A stretch of 59,799 nt of DNA from HGM04593 sp045613945 (GTDB lineage Bacteria > Bacteroidota > Bacteroidia > Bacteroidales > Bacteroidaceae): positions 1-59,799 of the forward strand of contig JAZLBZ010000021.1 of the NCBI GenBank assembly GCA_045613945.1, given 5' to 3'. Below the pieces are notes generated by a model. That model was given only the letters and a program-made list of their open reading frames with translations. It did no database searches and was not told where the DNA came from. Shown here one piece after another: positions 25,959 to 36,300 of the stretch (positions are counted from its first letter, which is position 1; the number at the start of each line of letters is the position of its first letter). A program made the position numbers and the translations under genes.

Positions 25959-27605
25959 TCAATTGAATTTTATTTTCAGTTGGTCTGCGATACCAGATGT
26001 CATGTTATCAATACCAATGTTCTTCAATGCCGATACTGCATAGAAATGAAGTGATGCATAGGTGTTCTCCAAGTCAGCAACTTCGGCAACCAGGTTCATC
26101 TGGCCGGCAACAAAATCCCTTATTCTCGCTTCATCTCCAACAATGTCACCTGGCACATATCCCGCGTCAATCTTCACAAGAACAATGTTCATATGTATCT
26201 TGTTGGTCTTGCGTGTGAAGTGGTGTGACATGGTCTTGACAGTGTCTATGACATTTGATACCTTCTCCTTGTGTCCATTCAATGCTCCTTCATTCTTTTT
26301 ATACCACTCAGCAAAGTCACCTTCAAGGTCATATCCGCTAAAGTCCATTGTGAGCGGGTCTATGAGGACAAACACAGACTCAACATCCTTGAAGAACTGC
26401 ACATGTGTGCTCTCAACCCCCGATGTGGTGAACAACTCGCCACCCACGTCATTGATGAAGAGGTGATAGGGCAGTACACCCTTTCCGGGAACCAACAACT
26501 GGAGGCTTCGTCTCATATCCAGCACGCTGGTCTTTGATGCCAGTTCCTGTTCTTTGCCGTTCTTGATGTCGGTAATAATTCTTTGTGCCTCTTTGCTTAC
26601 CTCATCTGTGAATGCGGCCTCAGGGTATTGACGCATAAGATTGCCTGCAAAACGGTATGTAAGGCAGGTCTTTCCCGATTCGGGCAGTCCTACAAAGGCG
26701 ATGTGCTTCTCAATACCGGTCTGGTAGCTGATGACACGGTTACAATGCGGGCATCGGCGTGAGAGTGAGTCTCGGCCGTTGAGCAGCATTGTTGGCATCT
26801 TCTCGCCGGTTTCGGGATGCGTGATGTGGAACAGTCCATATACACCCGGTCTTAGTTTTACAGGCAATTCCTTATTCTCAGAGAGATATACTGCAGGCTC
26901 TGACGGATTGTGACAGAATGGGCATGGATGCTTGATGTTATATCTCATTGTCATCAATGCCTCTATCGCCCAGAAGATGAAAGAGCACAGCATTGCAATC
27001 AATGCAAGGCCAACGCCAATAACGATTGGCGCTGCAGCAATAATACCGAACAAGGTACCATATTGGGCGAAGATATCTACACAGAAACCCCAGATGTTCA
27101 GTTCGTTGTATAACGCGAAACCTGTCTCAACGCATGACTGTCCAAAATCCTCGAGTTCTTCCTCAAAGTAAAGGATTACACCGCCAATTACAAGGGGTAT
27201 ACATCCCACACCACCGGCAAACAGGCCAATTACACCCACAACGGTACATATCCATCCAACGACAATTACTGCCATCACAAGCAGTTTAAGCAGCCACAAC
27301 AGCAGCCAACCTATTCCTCCTACGGCAAACAGTATGAGTGCCGAGGCGCAGATTGACAGGACAATGCATAGTGCGATATATAGCACCAGCAAGTATGGCT
27401 GTTTGTTGTATACGAACTGGCGGCGCATGCCGTTGTCGTTGTATTTACCCCTTATATTGCTCCACAGGTTCTTGCTGGTGGACTTGAACTGGCTGTAAAT
27501 AAAACAAATGCCGGCAATTGCTATAAAGGCCCAGAATACAAACTGATGCGGTGCTGAGTTTTGAAAACCACTTTCAATTGCAGTTAGTGCAGTTTCTGTA
27601 TCCAT
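25959..27605 (-). CDS. Membrane GTPase with zinc ribbon (DO-GTPase-like, TRAFAC class)
   Basis: A 548-residue protein. The N-terminal half has about five or six transmembrane helices (residues 20-40, 72-145, 180-215). A zinc ribbon follows (CPFC 228-231, CPHC 285-288), then a P-loop GTPase domain: G1 GLPESGKT at 306-313, G3 DVGG at 386-389, and a G4-like VKID at 477-480 in place of NKxD. This recalls the paired GTPases catalogued as DO-GTPase in predicted prokaryotic conflict systems, from memory of those families. It would act at the inner membrane, between the TIR gene (11 nt) and the GTPase-associated gene (14 nt). Confidence 0.75.
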   Translation of the reverse strand: MDTETALTAIESGFQNSAPHQFVFWAFIAIAGICFIYSQFKSTSKNLWSNIRGKYNDNGMRRQFVYNKQPYLLVLYIALCIVLSICASALILFAVGGIGWLLLWLLKLLVMAVIVVGWICTVVGVIGLFAGGVGCIPLVIGGVILYFEEELEDFGQSCVETGFALYNELNIWGFCVDIFAQYGTLFGIIAAAPIVIGVGLALIAMLCSFIFWAIEALMTMRYNIKHPCPFCHNPSEPAVYLSENKELPVKLRPGVYGLFHITHPETGEKMPTMLLNGRDSLSRRCPHCNRVISYQTGIEKHIAFVGLPESGKTCLTYRFAGNLMRQYPEAAFTDEVSKEAQRIITDIKNGKEQELASKTSVLDMRRSLQLLVPGKGVLPYHLFINDVGGELFTTSGVESTHVQFFKDVESVFVLIDPLTMDFSGYDLEGDFAEWYKKNEGALNGHKEKVSNVIDTVKTMSHHFTRKTNKIHMNIVLVKIDAGYVPGDIVGDEARIRDFVAGQMNLVAEVADLENTYASLHFYAVSALKNIGIDNMTSGIADQLKIKFN

Positions 27606-27618
27606 CTTTTATTTCTCC

Positions 27619-30069
27619 TTATTTTGTTTCTTTTTTCGTGTCTTTCTCCTTCTTTTCCTTGTTCTCTTTCTTTCCCTTTGACTTGAAAATGGATGCTATT
27701 GACTTGAAGAAGTTCTTTATCTTGTTCTTCAATCTGTACTGCTTGTACTCCTTCTCATAGTAGTCGGTAAGGAAACGCTCCGCGAACTGTGATGAGTAGC
27801 CAAAATCTTCAACAGCCTGCATGGCCTCGGCAAATGCCAGGCCAAAGTTCTTTGCGATTACCGCTCCGGCCATTTCCAGGTTATTCTTGCCTGAATCCAG
27901 GTCGGTCAATGTCTCAATGCAGTTCTTCTGCGGGTTCATTTTCTTGTAGGTGTTCACAAATGCCTGCAGACCAATGCTGTTCTCCTTTACCAACAGCATT
28001 AGGCTCTTGAGGTGTATGTTGAAAAGCCTGTCGTTCTTGTGCTCAACAATCTTGTCATACATACCCAACAAAATGTTCTTGTCGAGTTTTTCGCCGTTGT
28101 CACCAGCAATGACAAGTTCAATGTACTTCTTGAGGATATTCCATTTGTACTCCTTAATTTTAAGGAAATTGAAGATGTACATATTGATATGCTCAAGGCA
28201 TACCTGAGGTTCCTTGTCGCACTTTGCATCTACAAGCCTGTAGTAGGCGTCATATATGCCGTCCGAAGCAAAGTTCTCCTCAAGGAGTCTCTTCAGTGCA
28301 CTGTTCTTTGAGAGCAGTGTGCTTGTCTCGACAACCTTCTCAAAGGTGTCCATGCTGCGCTCCTTGAGGCTGTAGTAGAACATTGGGGCATATTCCGTGT
28401 CCTCGTGCTTCTTCTCGAACTCTGCAATGAAGTCAATGCTGTCGCCTTTTGCAAGATAGTGCTTCAGATACTCCCACACAACGCTGAATGGCTTGTGCTC
28501 CTCCTTGAGTATATTAACGAAGAATTTGATTTTAATGCCATTCTCATGGTAAATATCATCAACGAGTGAAATGAGTATGTCATGGTCAATGTCTCGCTTC
28601 ATGAAGCGCCAAATGCAGAGGACTTTATTCTTCAGTTCCTCCTCGGTGAAGAACAGGGTGTACAGCCTGGTCATATACTTGTCCAGCACTGTGGCGTCAA
28701 GATAACTGTTTTTCTCCTCGAACAGTTCCTTCACGAAGAACTTTGATATATTCTCCTGCTTAACCTCGTCCAGCAACTGCTTGAACAACTTGATATCCGA
28801 GAGAATTACCGAGCATACCTTTGTCTTGACATTCAAGGTGATATCCTTGAGCGAGAAACCAATCTTCTCAAATTCATTATACTCCTTGATGAGGGCTACG
28901 GCTGTTTCTGCAGTAATCTCATTCATTGCCTCAGTGACGAGCTCGTTGAAACGTGCTGCATTTTCTGCGCTCTTCCCTGTGTATGTGCACAGTACCGGCA
29001 GCAGTTCGCGGTTAAGTTCGCCCTTGCTGTTCTTCATTGATGTGTAGAAGAAATTGCTAGGCTGCACGCAGTAACTGAAGAATGCATCGTTAGTCTCCTT
29101 TGACATGCTCTTTACAATGTCGTGCTCGGGCAGTGTAACCCATTTCAAGAGGTCGTCAACATCCTCTTTGTTCTCCTCGTAAGAGTCGGACACAAGAGCA
29201 ACAATGTTGCCTGCGAAGGTTTTTGCCTCTGCTGTGTCGGGCATCTCTGCCGATTCAATCTCTACATAACTGTAAAGAACAGGGTATATTTGGTGCGGGT
29301 AGTCCTCGTGTATGAAGTAAATATCAAAATTGTCATTTACGCCCTGACTGCGCAAGTTTACGTATGTGCGTATCTCTGCCGAGAGTTCGGGTGGCAGCAT
29401 TCTGTAAAAGTCGGCAAGCAACCTGTTCGAGTTCTTGCGGCTTACTCTCACCAGCAATTTCTGGTTTTTACTTTTCGCCTGCAGATAGTAGAAGAACAAC
29501 TTTACAGCATCCTTTGTAAGGCTGTCAGCAAGGTTGGCACCAAAGGGCTTGTCCTCAACAGCCAATGGAGGCTGCGAACCTACAGAGATGGTAATCATCT
29601 CTTCGTTGTCGGTTGTGGGGCAGACTGATTTTGGGATGAAATGGTTTGACTCGGGAAGTGCGTCCTCGTAAAAAATCTCGTAGACACTTCTTTGGGGAAC
29701 CGAATCAAAGGCGTAGTAGTCTATTACATAGTTTCCCGGACGTGTTGGCATTCCGCTCTTGTAGAATCCATAGTCAAAGCCCACATACGCCCTTCTTGCA
29801 ACAACAAAGTAGGTGTGTCCGCTCTCATCGGCCAGTTTGGTGAAGGCATAGTTCATTGGAACCTGCTTTATTGTTGTAGGGTCCCCTGTCAACTGAGCCG
29901 GTGTAGGCTTCGCTTCATACGACTCCCAGTCATCGGTAAAGAATGTAATATTCTTTATTGCCTTGAGCAGGCCTACCGGTGTTCCGTCCGTCGCTGTGCG
30001 TATGCCAAAACCGACACCGCCTTCCATGTATTTCTCGGATGAGTTGTATATTATGTGATAGTACTTCAT
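27619..30069 (-). CDS. Large GTPase-associated protein (GAP1-like)
   Basis: An 816-residue soluble protein. Its N-terminus (KYYHIIYNSS followed by GGVGFGIRTATDG) resembles the N-terminal domain of proteins catalogued as GTPase-associated protein 1, which are encoded next to DO-GTPases. A long helical middle region follows, and the end is a strongly basic Lys/Glu tail (about residues 785-816). There is no P-loop. It lies directly between the two GTPase genes (11 and 13 nt gaps), the arrangement expected for a regulator or effector of both. The family name is from memory and should be tested by profile search. Confidence 0.65.
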   Translation of the reverse strand: MKYYHIIYNSSEKYMEGGVGFGIRTATDGTPVGLLKAIKNITFFTDDWESYEAKPTPAQLTGDPTTIKQVPMNYAFTKLADESGHTYFVVARRAYVGFDYGFYKSGMPTRPGNYVIDYYAFDSVPQRSVYEIFYEDALPESNHFIPKSVCPTTDNEEMITISVGSQPPLAVEDKPFGANLADSLTKDAVKLFFYYLQAKSKNQKLLVRVSRKNSNRLLADFYRMLPPELSAEIRTYVNLRSQGVNDNFDIYFIHEDYPHQIYPVLYSYVEIESAEMPDTAEAKTFAGNIVALVSDSYEENKEDVDDLLKWVTLPEHDIVKSMSKETNDAFFSYCVQPSNFFYTSMKNSKGELNRELLPVLCTYTGKSAENAARFNELVTEAMNEITAETAVALIKEYNEFEKIGFSLKDITLNVKTKVCSVILSDIKLFKQLLDEVKQENISKFFVKELFEEKNSYLDATVLDKYMTRLYTLFFTEEELKNKVLCIWRFMKRDIDHDILISLVDDIYHENGIKIKFFVNILKEEHKPFSVVWEYLKHYLAKGDSIDFIAEFEKKHEDTEYAPMFYYSLKERSMDTFEKVVETSTLLSKNSALKRLLEENFASDGIYDAYYRLVDAKCDKEPQVCLEHINMYIFNFLKIKEYKWNILKKYIELVIAGDNGEKLDKNILLGMYDKIVEHKNDRLFNIHLKSLMLLVKENSIGLQAFVNTYKKMNPQKNCIETLTDLDSGKNNLEMAGAVIAKNFGLAFAEAMQAVEDFGYSSQFAERFLTDYYEKEYKQYRLKNKIKNFFKSIASIFKSKGKKENKEKKEKDTKKETK

Positions 30070-30080
30070 AATTGATATAG

Positions 30081-31313
30081 TTAATCTTTTTTAACAGGAA
30101 TTCCAAAACCGCCAATCTTGTGAAGCAGCCAAATGAGCGGGTCCATTACACGGAATGGTTTGACATCTTCTTTCTCCGGGATGTCTATCTTTAATGTATT
30201 TGGGTTTGTCATGGCACCCAAAGCCGACATTCCGAAGAAACGTGCATTGTCGCCCCACTTCTTGACAACGTTATAACCCAACTGGCCTGTATCCCAAGGT
30301 CCTTCCATATAGCTCTTGATCATTTCACTGGCCTCGTCCACCTGTCTCAATGAGAACTCGCCTTCCTGTATGAATGAACTGTTTGCCTTGAATGGCTCAA
30401 TGTCAAAATCAAGGTCCTCTTTGTTTGAGATTATTGAGTCGAACTTGCTCATTACAAAGGCGAATGGGGTTTCGTAAAGGTGTGGGTTGTCTGTTGCAAA
30501 GTTGTTCAATGCATCCATTGTCTCCAGGAATGGTGTTGCAATATCCTGGTTTACAATTTTCTTCGATTCAAGTATGCGCTGTACATACGGTATTGACAAT
30601 GTATCCAAGATTACAATGACTGCTTTTGATTTCGCAAGGTACTTGGCATTGCGCTTCATCTCCTCGGGGTCCTTGAAACTCTCGCCTGCAGTGTCGTAGA
30701 ACACCAGATACACAGCCTTTTGTGTAGCGTGGCTCTCCAAACGGAATATCCAGGGTATGGGGTGTGGTGTCGGCGGGGTTTTAGGAACAGGCTCATGGTC
30801 GGTAAAGACAGTGGTTCTTGCCTTCTCATAGAGCGCACGTGTATATTCGCTCTTGTTCCTACCTACCAACTGTGGCAGAATGGAAAGTTCCAACTTGTAG
30901 CCATACTTCTGCAACTGCTGTATGAGGGTAACGATGTAGTTCGATTTTCCGCTTGCAGGTCCACCGATGACTGAAATAATCTCAGAACCCTTTTCAATCA
31001 TCTCTGTGGGGAGCCAGTTGTTGCAGTGCGGGCACACGTATCTTGTTGAGTCGGCACCACAGCGGTCACATTTTACGGCCTTTGGCTTGTAGCCGCCGAA
31101 GAGTTTTTTGAACATACCAATCTTTGGAGAGAATACGTGCTTTGACATGACTCTCTCATCCCAGTGATTGTTGAAACGGGTGTTCTCCTCTCGTTCACAA
31201 ATTTCGGTTGGTATGCCGTCCATTGTGCGGGTAGAGTGGTTTTCGCATTGAGCCATAGCGTCTGTGTTGTCGAATGTCTCAAAGCAATATGGACATAATA
31301 TTGATTTTCCCAT
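30081..31313 (-). CDS. Soluble GTPase with N-terminal zinc ribbons (DO-GTPase-like)
   Basis: A 410-residue protein. Zinc-binding pairs occur at Cys7/Cys10 and at Cys82, Cys85, Cys94 and Cys97. The GTPase domain follows: G1 GGPASGKS at 117-124, G3 DTAG at 207-210 and G4 SKFD at 289-292. No transmembrane segment is present except a short hydrophobic C-terminus. It pairs with the membrane GTPase at 25959-27605, which has the same ribbon-plus-GTPase order, suggesting duplicated partners acting as a two-GTPase switch. The gaps to its neighbours are 11 nt on both sides. Confidence 0.75.
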   Translation of the reverse strand: MGKSILCPYCFETFDNTDAMAQCENHSTRTMDGIPTEICEREENTRFNNHWDERVMSKHVFSPKIGMFKKLFGGYKPKAVKCDRCGADSTRYVCPHCNNWLPTEMIEKGSEIISVIGGPASGKSNYIVTLIQQLQKYGYKLELSILPQLVGRNKSEYTRALYEKARTTVFTDHEPVPKTPPTPHPIPWIFRLESHATQKAVYLVFYDTAGESFKDPEEMKRNAKYLAKSKAVIVILDTLSIPYVQRILESKKIVNQDIATPFLETMDALNNFATDNPHLYETPFAFVMSKFDSIISNKEDLDFDIEPFKANSSFIQEGEFSLRQVDEASEMIKSYMEGPWDTGQLGYNVVKKWGDNARFFGMSALGAMTNPNTLKIDIPEKEDVKPFRVMDPLIWLLHKIGGFGIPVKKD

Positions 31314-31324
31314 TGTGTCAGTTG

Positions 31325-33358
31325 TTAAAATGTTATTGTTCCTCCTTTTACCTCAAAGCGGCTCATAGGTACTTTTTCGTCCTCGTGTGGCCAGAACTTG
31401 ACAAATAGTGATTTCGCATCTTTGTCAAGGTGCAAGGCTGTTATCTCTTCTGTAATATTTATGACCTCGCCATGCAGCCCCTTCTCCACATCAATGCAGT
31501 AGGTGCCAAATCGGCCCTGTGGAATTGATGAAATGGGCTTTGGCGATACCACCAGTACGCTTTTGCAAGGCAGTGGCTCTTCGATGTTGAGAGTGATGGA
31601 AATCATCTTCTTTGCACCGAATCCCATGAAACCACCGGCTTTCTTGGATGTTACGTTGATTGTTCCACGTATTGGGTCAACATCAAGTACCGGCAAATCC
31701 TCCATTGTCAGTTCCTTCATCTCTTCAATGAGGCTCCTGCGCACGGTCAGTGTAGGCTCGGCCTCGAACTGCCTCTTTACCTCCTGATATCGGCCATAAA
31801 GGTCGCTGTACTTCTGTGTCTTCTTGTCATGCTCCTTGCTGATGTTTGCCAGCATGTCAGCCTCGGCAAACAGTTCTCTGAGCTGGCGCTCAGCACTCCT
31901 GATGCCACATACTATATCCTGGACATCTTCCAACTGCATCAGTTCAGTGAGCAGTGAGTTGCACTGTTCCACCTCCTTGATGGTGCTTGTAAATTTGCTC
32001 CTGGCAACAAGAAGACTGTCGCTTGTTGTCATTCTGTCAACAACCTCCCTTGCCTGTACAAATCTGCTACGTTTCATGAACGACTCCCACGATGCCACAA
32101 GGTCGGCATTACGGTTCTTTGCCTCGTTTACAGCCTCCGACATACTCTCGATTGCCTCGGCGAGATTTGTCTGGAGACGGCCCAATGTCTCGGCATTTTT
32201 TACGTAGACTCTTATTCTTTCGCGCTCATTCGCCTTGTCATGGTATTTGCGCTCGATGTCGCTGATATCTTCTTCAAGTGTAGAATACTTTACAAAATAT
32301 CGTCCAAGAGCCTCTTGTGTGGCATTGTCATTGAAATATGTATACTTGCCGTCGCTCGATGTCACGCTCACGCAATCCCTCAGGAACACCTCCTCCTTGA
32401 ACACGTCACCAATGAGTATGGTGTGCAAATTGCGGTTAATGATGTTCTCCTGGTAGAATTTGCTAATCTTGTTTATTGTCGTGCGTATGGCATCCCTCTC
32501 AATCAGGTCTAGTTGCTTTCCGTCGACTTCAAATGGTGGATAGACCTTGCTTGGGTTGTATGAGTAGTGGAAATTTTCAACCCAGAATGTGTCTCCGCTG
32601 TTCCTCTCTCTCAGCCAACCTTCGGCAAACTGCATCTGGTACATGTACTCCTGCTCAACCTTGTCCGCAGTAAGCATCTTGTTGTTCTGCTCATAGTAGT
32701 CAACAACAATTTTTGCAAGCGCATGCTTCAGGTATTCGTTACCCATCTTCTCAAGGCGCACGCAGTCATCGCCCTGCATGAACATACCTCCGCACCATGT
32801 CTGCACCGAGAGCAGAATGTCGCGGCCTGCCGACTGGACAATAAACAACTGGTCTCCAAAGGATGGCGACATGCTGCGATGGTCATGCGCTATCTTTGAA
32901 GCAAGCAGGTCGTTCATTTCAACGCTGTAACTGCGCACCTTTCCAAGTTTGCTCTGTATGTAGTTTGCAAACGCCTTTCTCGCCTTCAAGGGGATTACGG
33001 TCGAGAAGTTCAGAACCACCTCGGGCGAGTCTGTAAGCAATGCAGCATCAGACCATTCACGTATCTTTGAAATTATACGTGACAGGTCGAGCAAATCGAT
33101 GTATTTGTACGATGTACCGCTTATGATATCGTCCTTTCCAATATGATGCCAGAAATCGCCATAGAAGCCTTCGCGACCGGCCTCAAAGTTGGCCTTGCTT
33201 GCTTCGCTCGACTCGTACATGTTATTGGCCTTGTTGAAGTAGAGCCAAAGACGTCTTGATGCCTGCTGGTCTATATACTTTTGAAAGTCTCCGGACTCGC
33301 CGACTCCAATCGGGAGAATGAAGTCGGCGTCCAGATAGAGTTGAATGTATTTTGCCAT
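31325..33358 (-). CDS. Hypothetical coiled-coil protein of the TIR/GTPase/actin-like operon
   Basis: A 677-residue protein with no family I can name. The N-terminal third is globular (MAKYIQLYLDADFILPIGVG) and includes a short QLFIVQSAGRDILLSVQTW segment that may be a beta-sheet core. Residues about 385-560 are strongly helical and form a coiled coil. The C-terminal 110 residues are beta-rich. No NTP-binding motif or membrane segment is seen. It lies 18 nt after the Hsp70/actin-like gene and 11 nt before the soluble GTPase, so it is probably a co-translated partner, perhaps a cofactor of the ATPase. That role is inference. Confidence 0.7.
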   Translation of the reverse strand: MAKYIQLYLDADFILPIGVGESGDFQKYIDQQASRRLWLYFNKANNMYESSEASKANFEAGREGFYGDFWHHIGKDDIISGTSYKYIDLLDLSRIISKIREWSDAALLTDSPEVVLNFSTVIPLKARKAFANYIQSKLGKVRSYSVEMNDLLASKIAHDHRSMSPSFGDQLFIVQSAGRDILLSVQTWCGGMFMQGDDCVRLEKMGNEYLKHALAKIVVDYYEQNNKMLTADKVEQEYMYQMQFAEGWLRERNSGDTFWVENFHYSYNPSKVYPPFEVDGKQLDLIERDAIRTTINKISKFYQENIINRNLHTILIGDVFKEEVFLRDCVSVTSSDGKYTYFNDNATQEALGRYFVKYSTLEEDISDIERKYHDKANERERIRVYVKNAETLGRLQTNLAEAIESMSEAVNEAKNRNADLVASWESFMKRSRFVQAREVVDRMTTSDSLLVARSKFTSTIKEVEQCNSLLTELMQLEDVQDIVCGIRSAERQLRELFAEADMLANISKEHDKKTQKYSDLYGRYQEVKRQFEAEPTLTVRRSLIEEMKELTMEDLPVLDVDPIRGTINVTSKKAGGFMGFGAKKMISITLNIEEPLPCKSVLVVSPKPISSIPQGRFGTYCIDVEKGLHGEVINITEEITALHLDKDAKSLFVKFWPHEDEKVPMSRFEVKGGTITF

Positions 33359-33376
33359 AATTTAACGACTTAATAC

Positions 33377-36300
33377 TTAATTGTTAGAGAATACCTCCTT
33401 CAACAGAACTTCCTCAAGGTAGTAGAGTGCTGTTGCAATGAACACCGGCATGCGGTAAGAATCCTCGTTGCCTGAACTTATGTTCTCGGTGTACTTGCGG
33501 AACTCTGTATCCTTGACGATAAAGTTACGGACATTGCTAACGCTCTTTATCTTATCCTTGAGAGTGTTAGTTCTTGGATAGATATTCGTAGCCTGGCCTA
33601 CAAACTGAATGAATGTATCCATGAAAGCGCTGAAGTTTTCGAATGTGCGTGGCATTGAGATGCTGCCTTCGTACTCGTAGAAGTTGTCATCTACAAGGTC
33701 AAGTTCACTAAGAACCACATTATTTCTTGAGATGCCTACCTCGCCGATAACCTCCTGCTTTCTTGCATCGTACTCAGACTTCTGCTGGCCACGCTTGCCG
33801 TAGATATTCTTTCTGTTGGCCTCAATACCCTTGATTTCGTGGCGAGACACAAGACCAATCGCAACCTCTGACTTATTCTCAGATTTTGTTCTGCTGCCGT
33901 ACTGCGACTCACAGCAGTTCTCAAATGTACATCTGATGTACCCGTCGTTATTGCGACCGAACGCCTTGTCAATCTCTTCGTTCTTCAAACCAACCTCGAA
34001 GCAGGCGTTGAGATATGCCTCAACCTCCTCTTTCTTGAATGTGAAGAACAACCACTCGAACAGTCGTCCACCCTTGCCAAAGTAACGGAGGTGAACATTT
34101 TCAACCATATTCAATTTGTGGGTGATGATAGCGTTACGTACCAACATACCGGTATAGGTCATGAGAGCACCCAGAATGTATGCAGGGAGTGAGAATACGA
34201 ATGGAACATCGTTCTTCAGATATCCATAGAACTTCTTGAAGTCAATATCGCCACACAACTGGTCGAAGATGTTGTTCAAGTAGTATGGAGCTCTCTCTGG
34301 GTCCATTTCAATGCTGTCAATGCCCTCAACCTTGATATTAGTCTCTTTTGAAGCGTGGAAATGTCTGATACAGTCGCGGAACTTCTTTGAGTTGATGATA
34401 GCATCAAAGAATACGCCAGCAGCCATTCTCACAGAGCACTGTGTGAAGAGCCTGCGGTCTGTGCCGCCTCTCTCACCGCTATTGTGTGCAACGCTTGGTG
34501 TCTGGACTGTAGTTGCGGGTGCTGCAGATGCTGCTGTTGCACCATTCTTCAGCAACTCTACAATCTCGCCACGTCCCATATCATCAAGGGCTGCCTGACT
34601 TGCAAGACTGCGCTGGAGTGCAAGGTCGCTAAGTTCCTTGCGGCTGAGTTCGTCATAGTCAATTGCACCAGGCTCGTTTGCCTTGAGCAACTCTACAATC
34701 TCGCTACGACCCATATCATCAAGGGCTGCAGGACTTGCAAGACCACGCTGTCGTACAAGGTCGCAAAGTTCCTTGCGGCTGAGTTCGTCATAGTCAACAG
34801 CAACAGCCTCGTTTGCCTTGAGGAACTCAACTATGTCACTGCGTCCCATGTCGTCAAGGTCTATCTTGTTCTCAAGTCCGCGCTGGCGTACAAGGTCACA
34901 AAGTTCCTTGCGTCCCATATCGTCATAGTTGACAGCAGGAGCCGCAGGTGCTGCAGGTGCTGCTGCAGGCTGGGGTGCAGGCTGGGGTGCAGGCTGCTGT
35001 TGTGCGAATGCTGATTCTTTACCCAATACAAGAATATCCGATGTTGAGCCACCGATGTCAATACCAACAAAGAGGTTGTATGCTTCCAGGGCTGTAGCCT
35101 TGTTCAGGAAGTGTGAGCATACGGCCTCTGCCTCAGTGTATGAGTTTTTCTCCTCAACTCTGTAGTCGGGGCATGGCGATGGGATATTGGCAAAGATTTC
35201 CTCAAGAGCGCTCATGTCTCTTGAACCCATTGCACTTGGGTATGACCAGTTGAGTGTCTTTGGATACTGGCCTTCTGCAAACAGGTCGGCGCAAATCTGT
35301 ATCCAAACCATCTTCATAAAGGCCTTCTTGCGGCGTGAACCGTCGCTGTCCACCAGCCACTTCATGTTGTAGTGGAGTTTACCCGCATTGGTGGTAATGT
35401 CGTAGCGGTTCATGCTCTTCACGTTGATGTTTGTCTCGTTTACAGGTACACCGCCAACAAGTTCCTCGCCCATCTTTGATGAGTCGATGAACATCTGATT
35501 GTGCTCGTGCAGCCAAGACTTTATCTGGCCATTGTCATTGCTTGGCTTCTCGTTTGAGATGAAGAGCAGTTCGTTTGGCTCGGCTGTGTTCTTCTCGTCG
35601 TTGTCAAAACCAATGATGGCAAGTCTTCTGTTTGAGAATGGAATTGGACTGATGTCTTTACCCTGGCCGCTGTAGTATGCACAAGAGTTAGTACTACCAA
35701 AGTCGAAACCAACGGTTGTTGCAGTCAGTCTGTCCGAGTCGGGGATAACCTGCATACCCTTTGGCTGGTTAGGGTCTACCTTGTAGTTCACCTGGCGCAG
35801 AACCAGCCATCCCAAATCGTAGACACCGTTACCAATGCGCTTGCGTATCTTGATGCGGCGCAAAGGCTTGTTTGTCCTTATGATTTCATATGTGTGGGCA
35901 TCTGTTGTTGCTGTTGCAGGGTACTTGACCATTCTGAGGAATGCCTCGGTTGACCAGTTGCTTGTGTTCTGTACATTCTCAATGTCTGCCATCTCATCAA
36001 ACACAGGAATCATCTGTACATCGCCCGGAGCGTTCATTGGGAACTCGCTATAGTAGTAATACTTCTGCCATTTTGATGAACAGAAGTTTGGCCATGCAAA
36101 TACCTTCTTGCCCTGGTCGGGGGTCTCAACGTTGAATGAGCGGTTTCTGATGTTAACCCACTCTCCCTCGGCGTCGATGCGTGCCTTCAGGTATACGTCA
36201 ATCTTCTTGCCGTTCTTCTCGGCAACAATCTTTACGTTCTTGTTCGAGCCTTCAATGATTGGCACGAACTCCTGCTTGAACACATCAGTGAGTGCATATT

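Noticed and set aside
34529..34930. Repeats considered as a CRISPR array
   Set aside because: The units are 135 bp, in frame and protein-coding, with no short spacers and no cas genes in the window.
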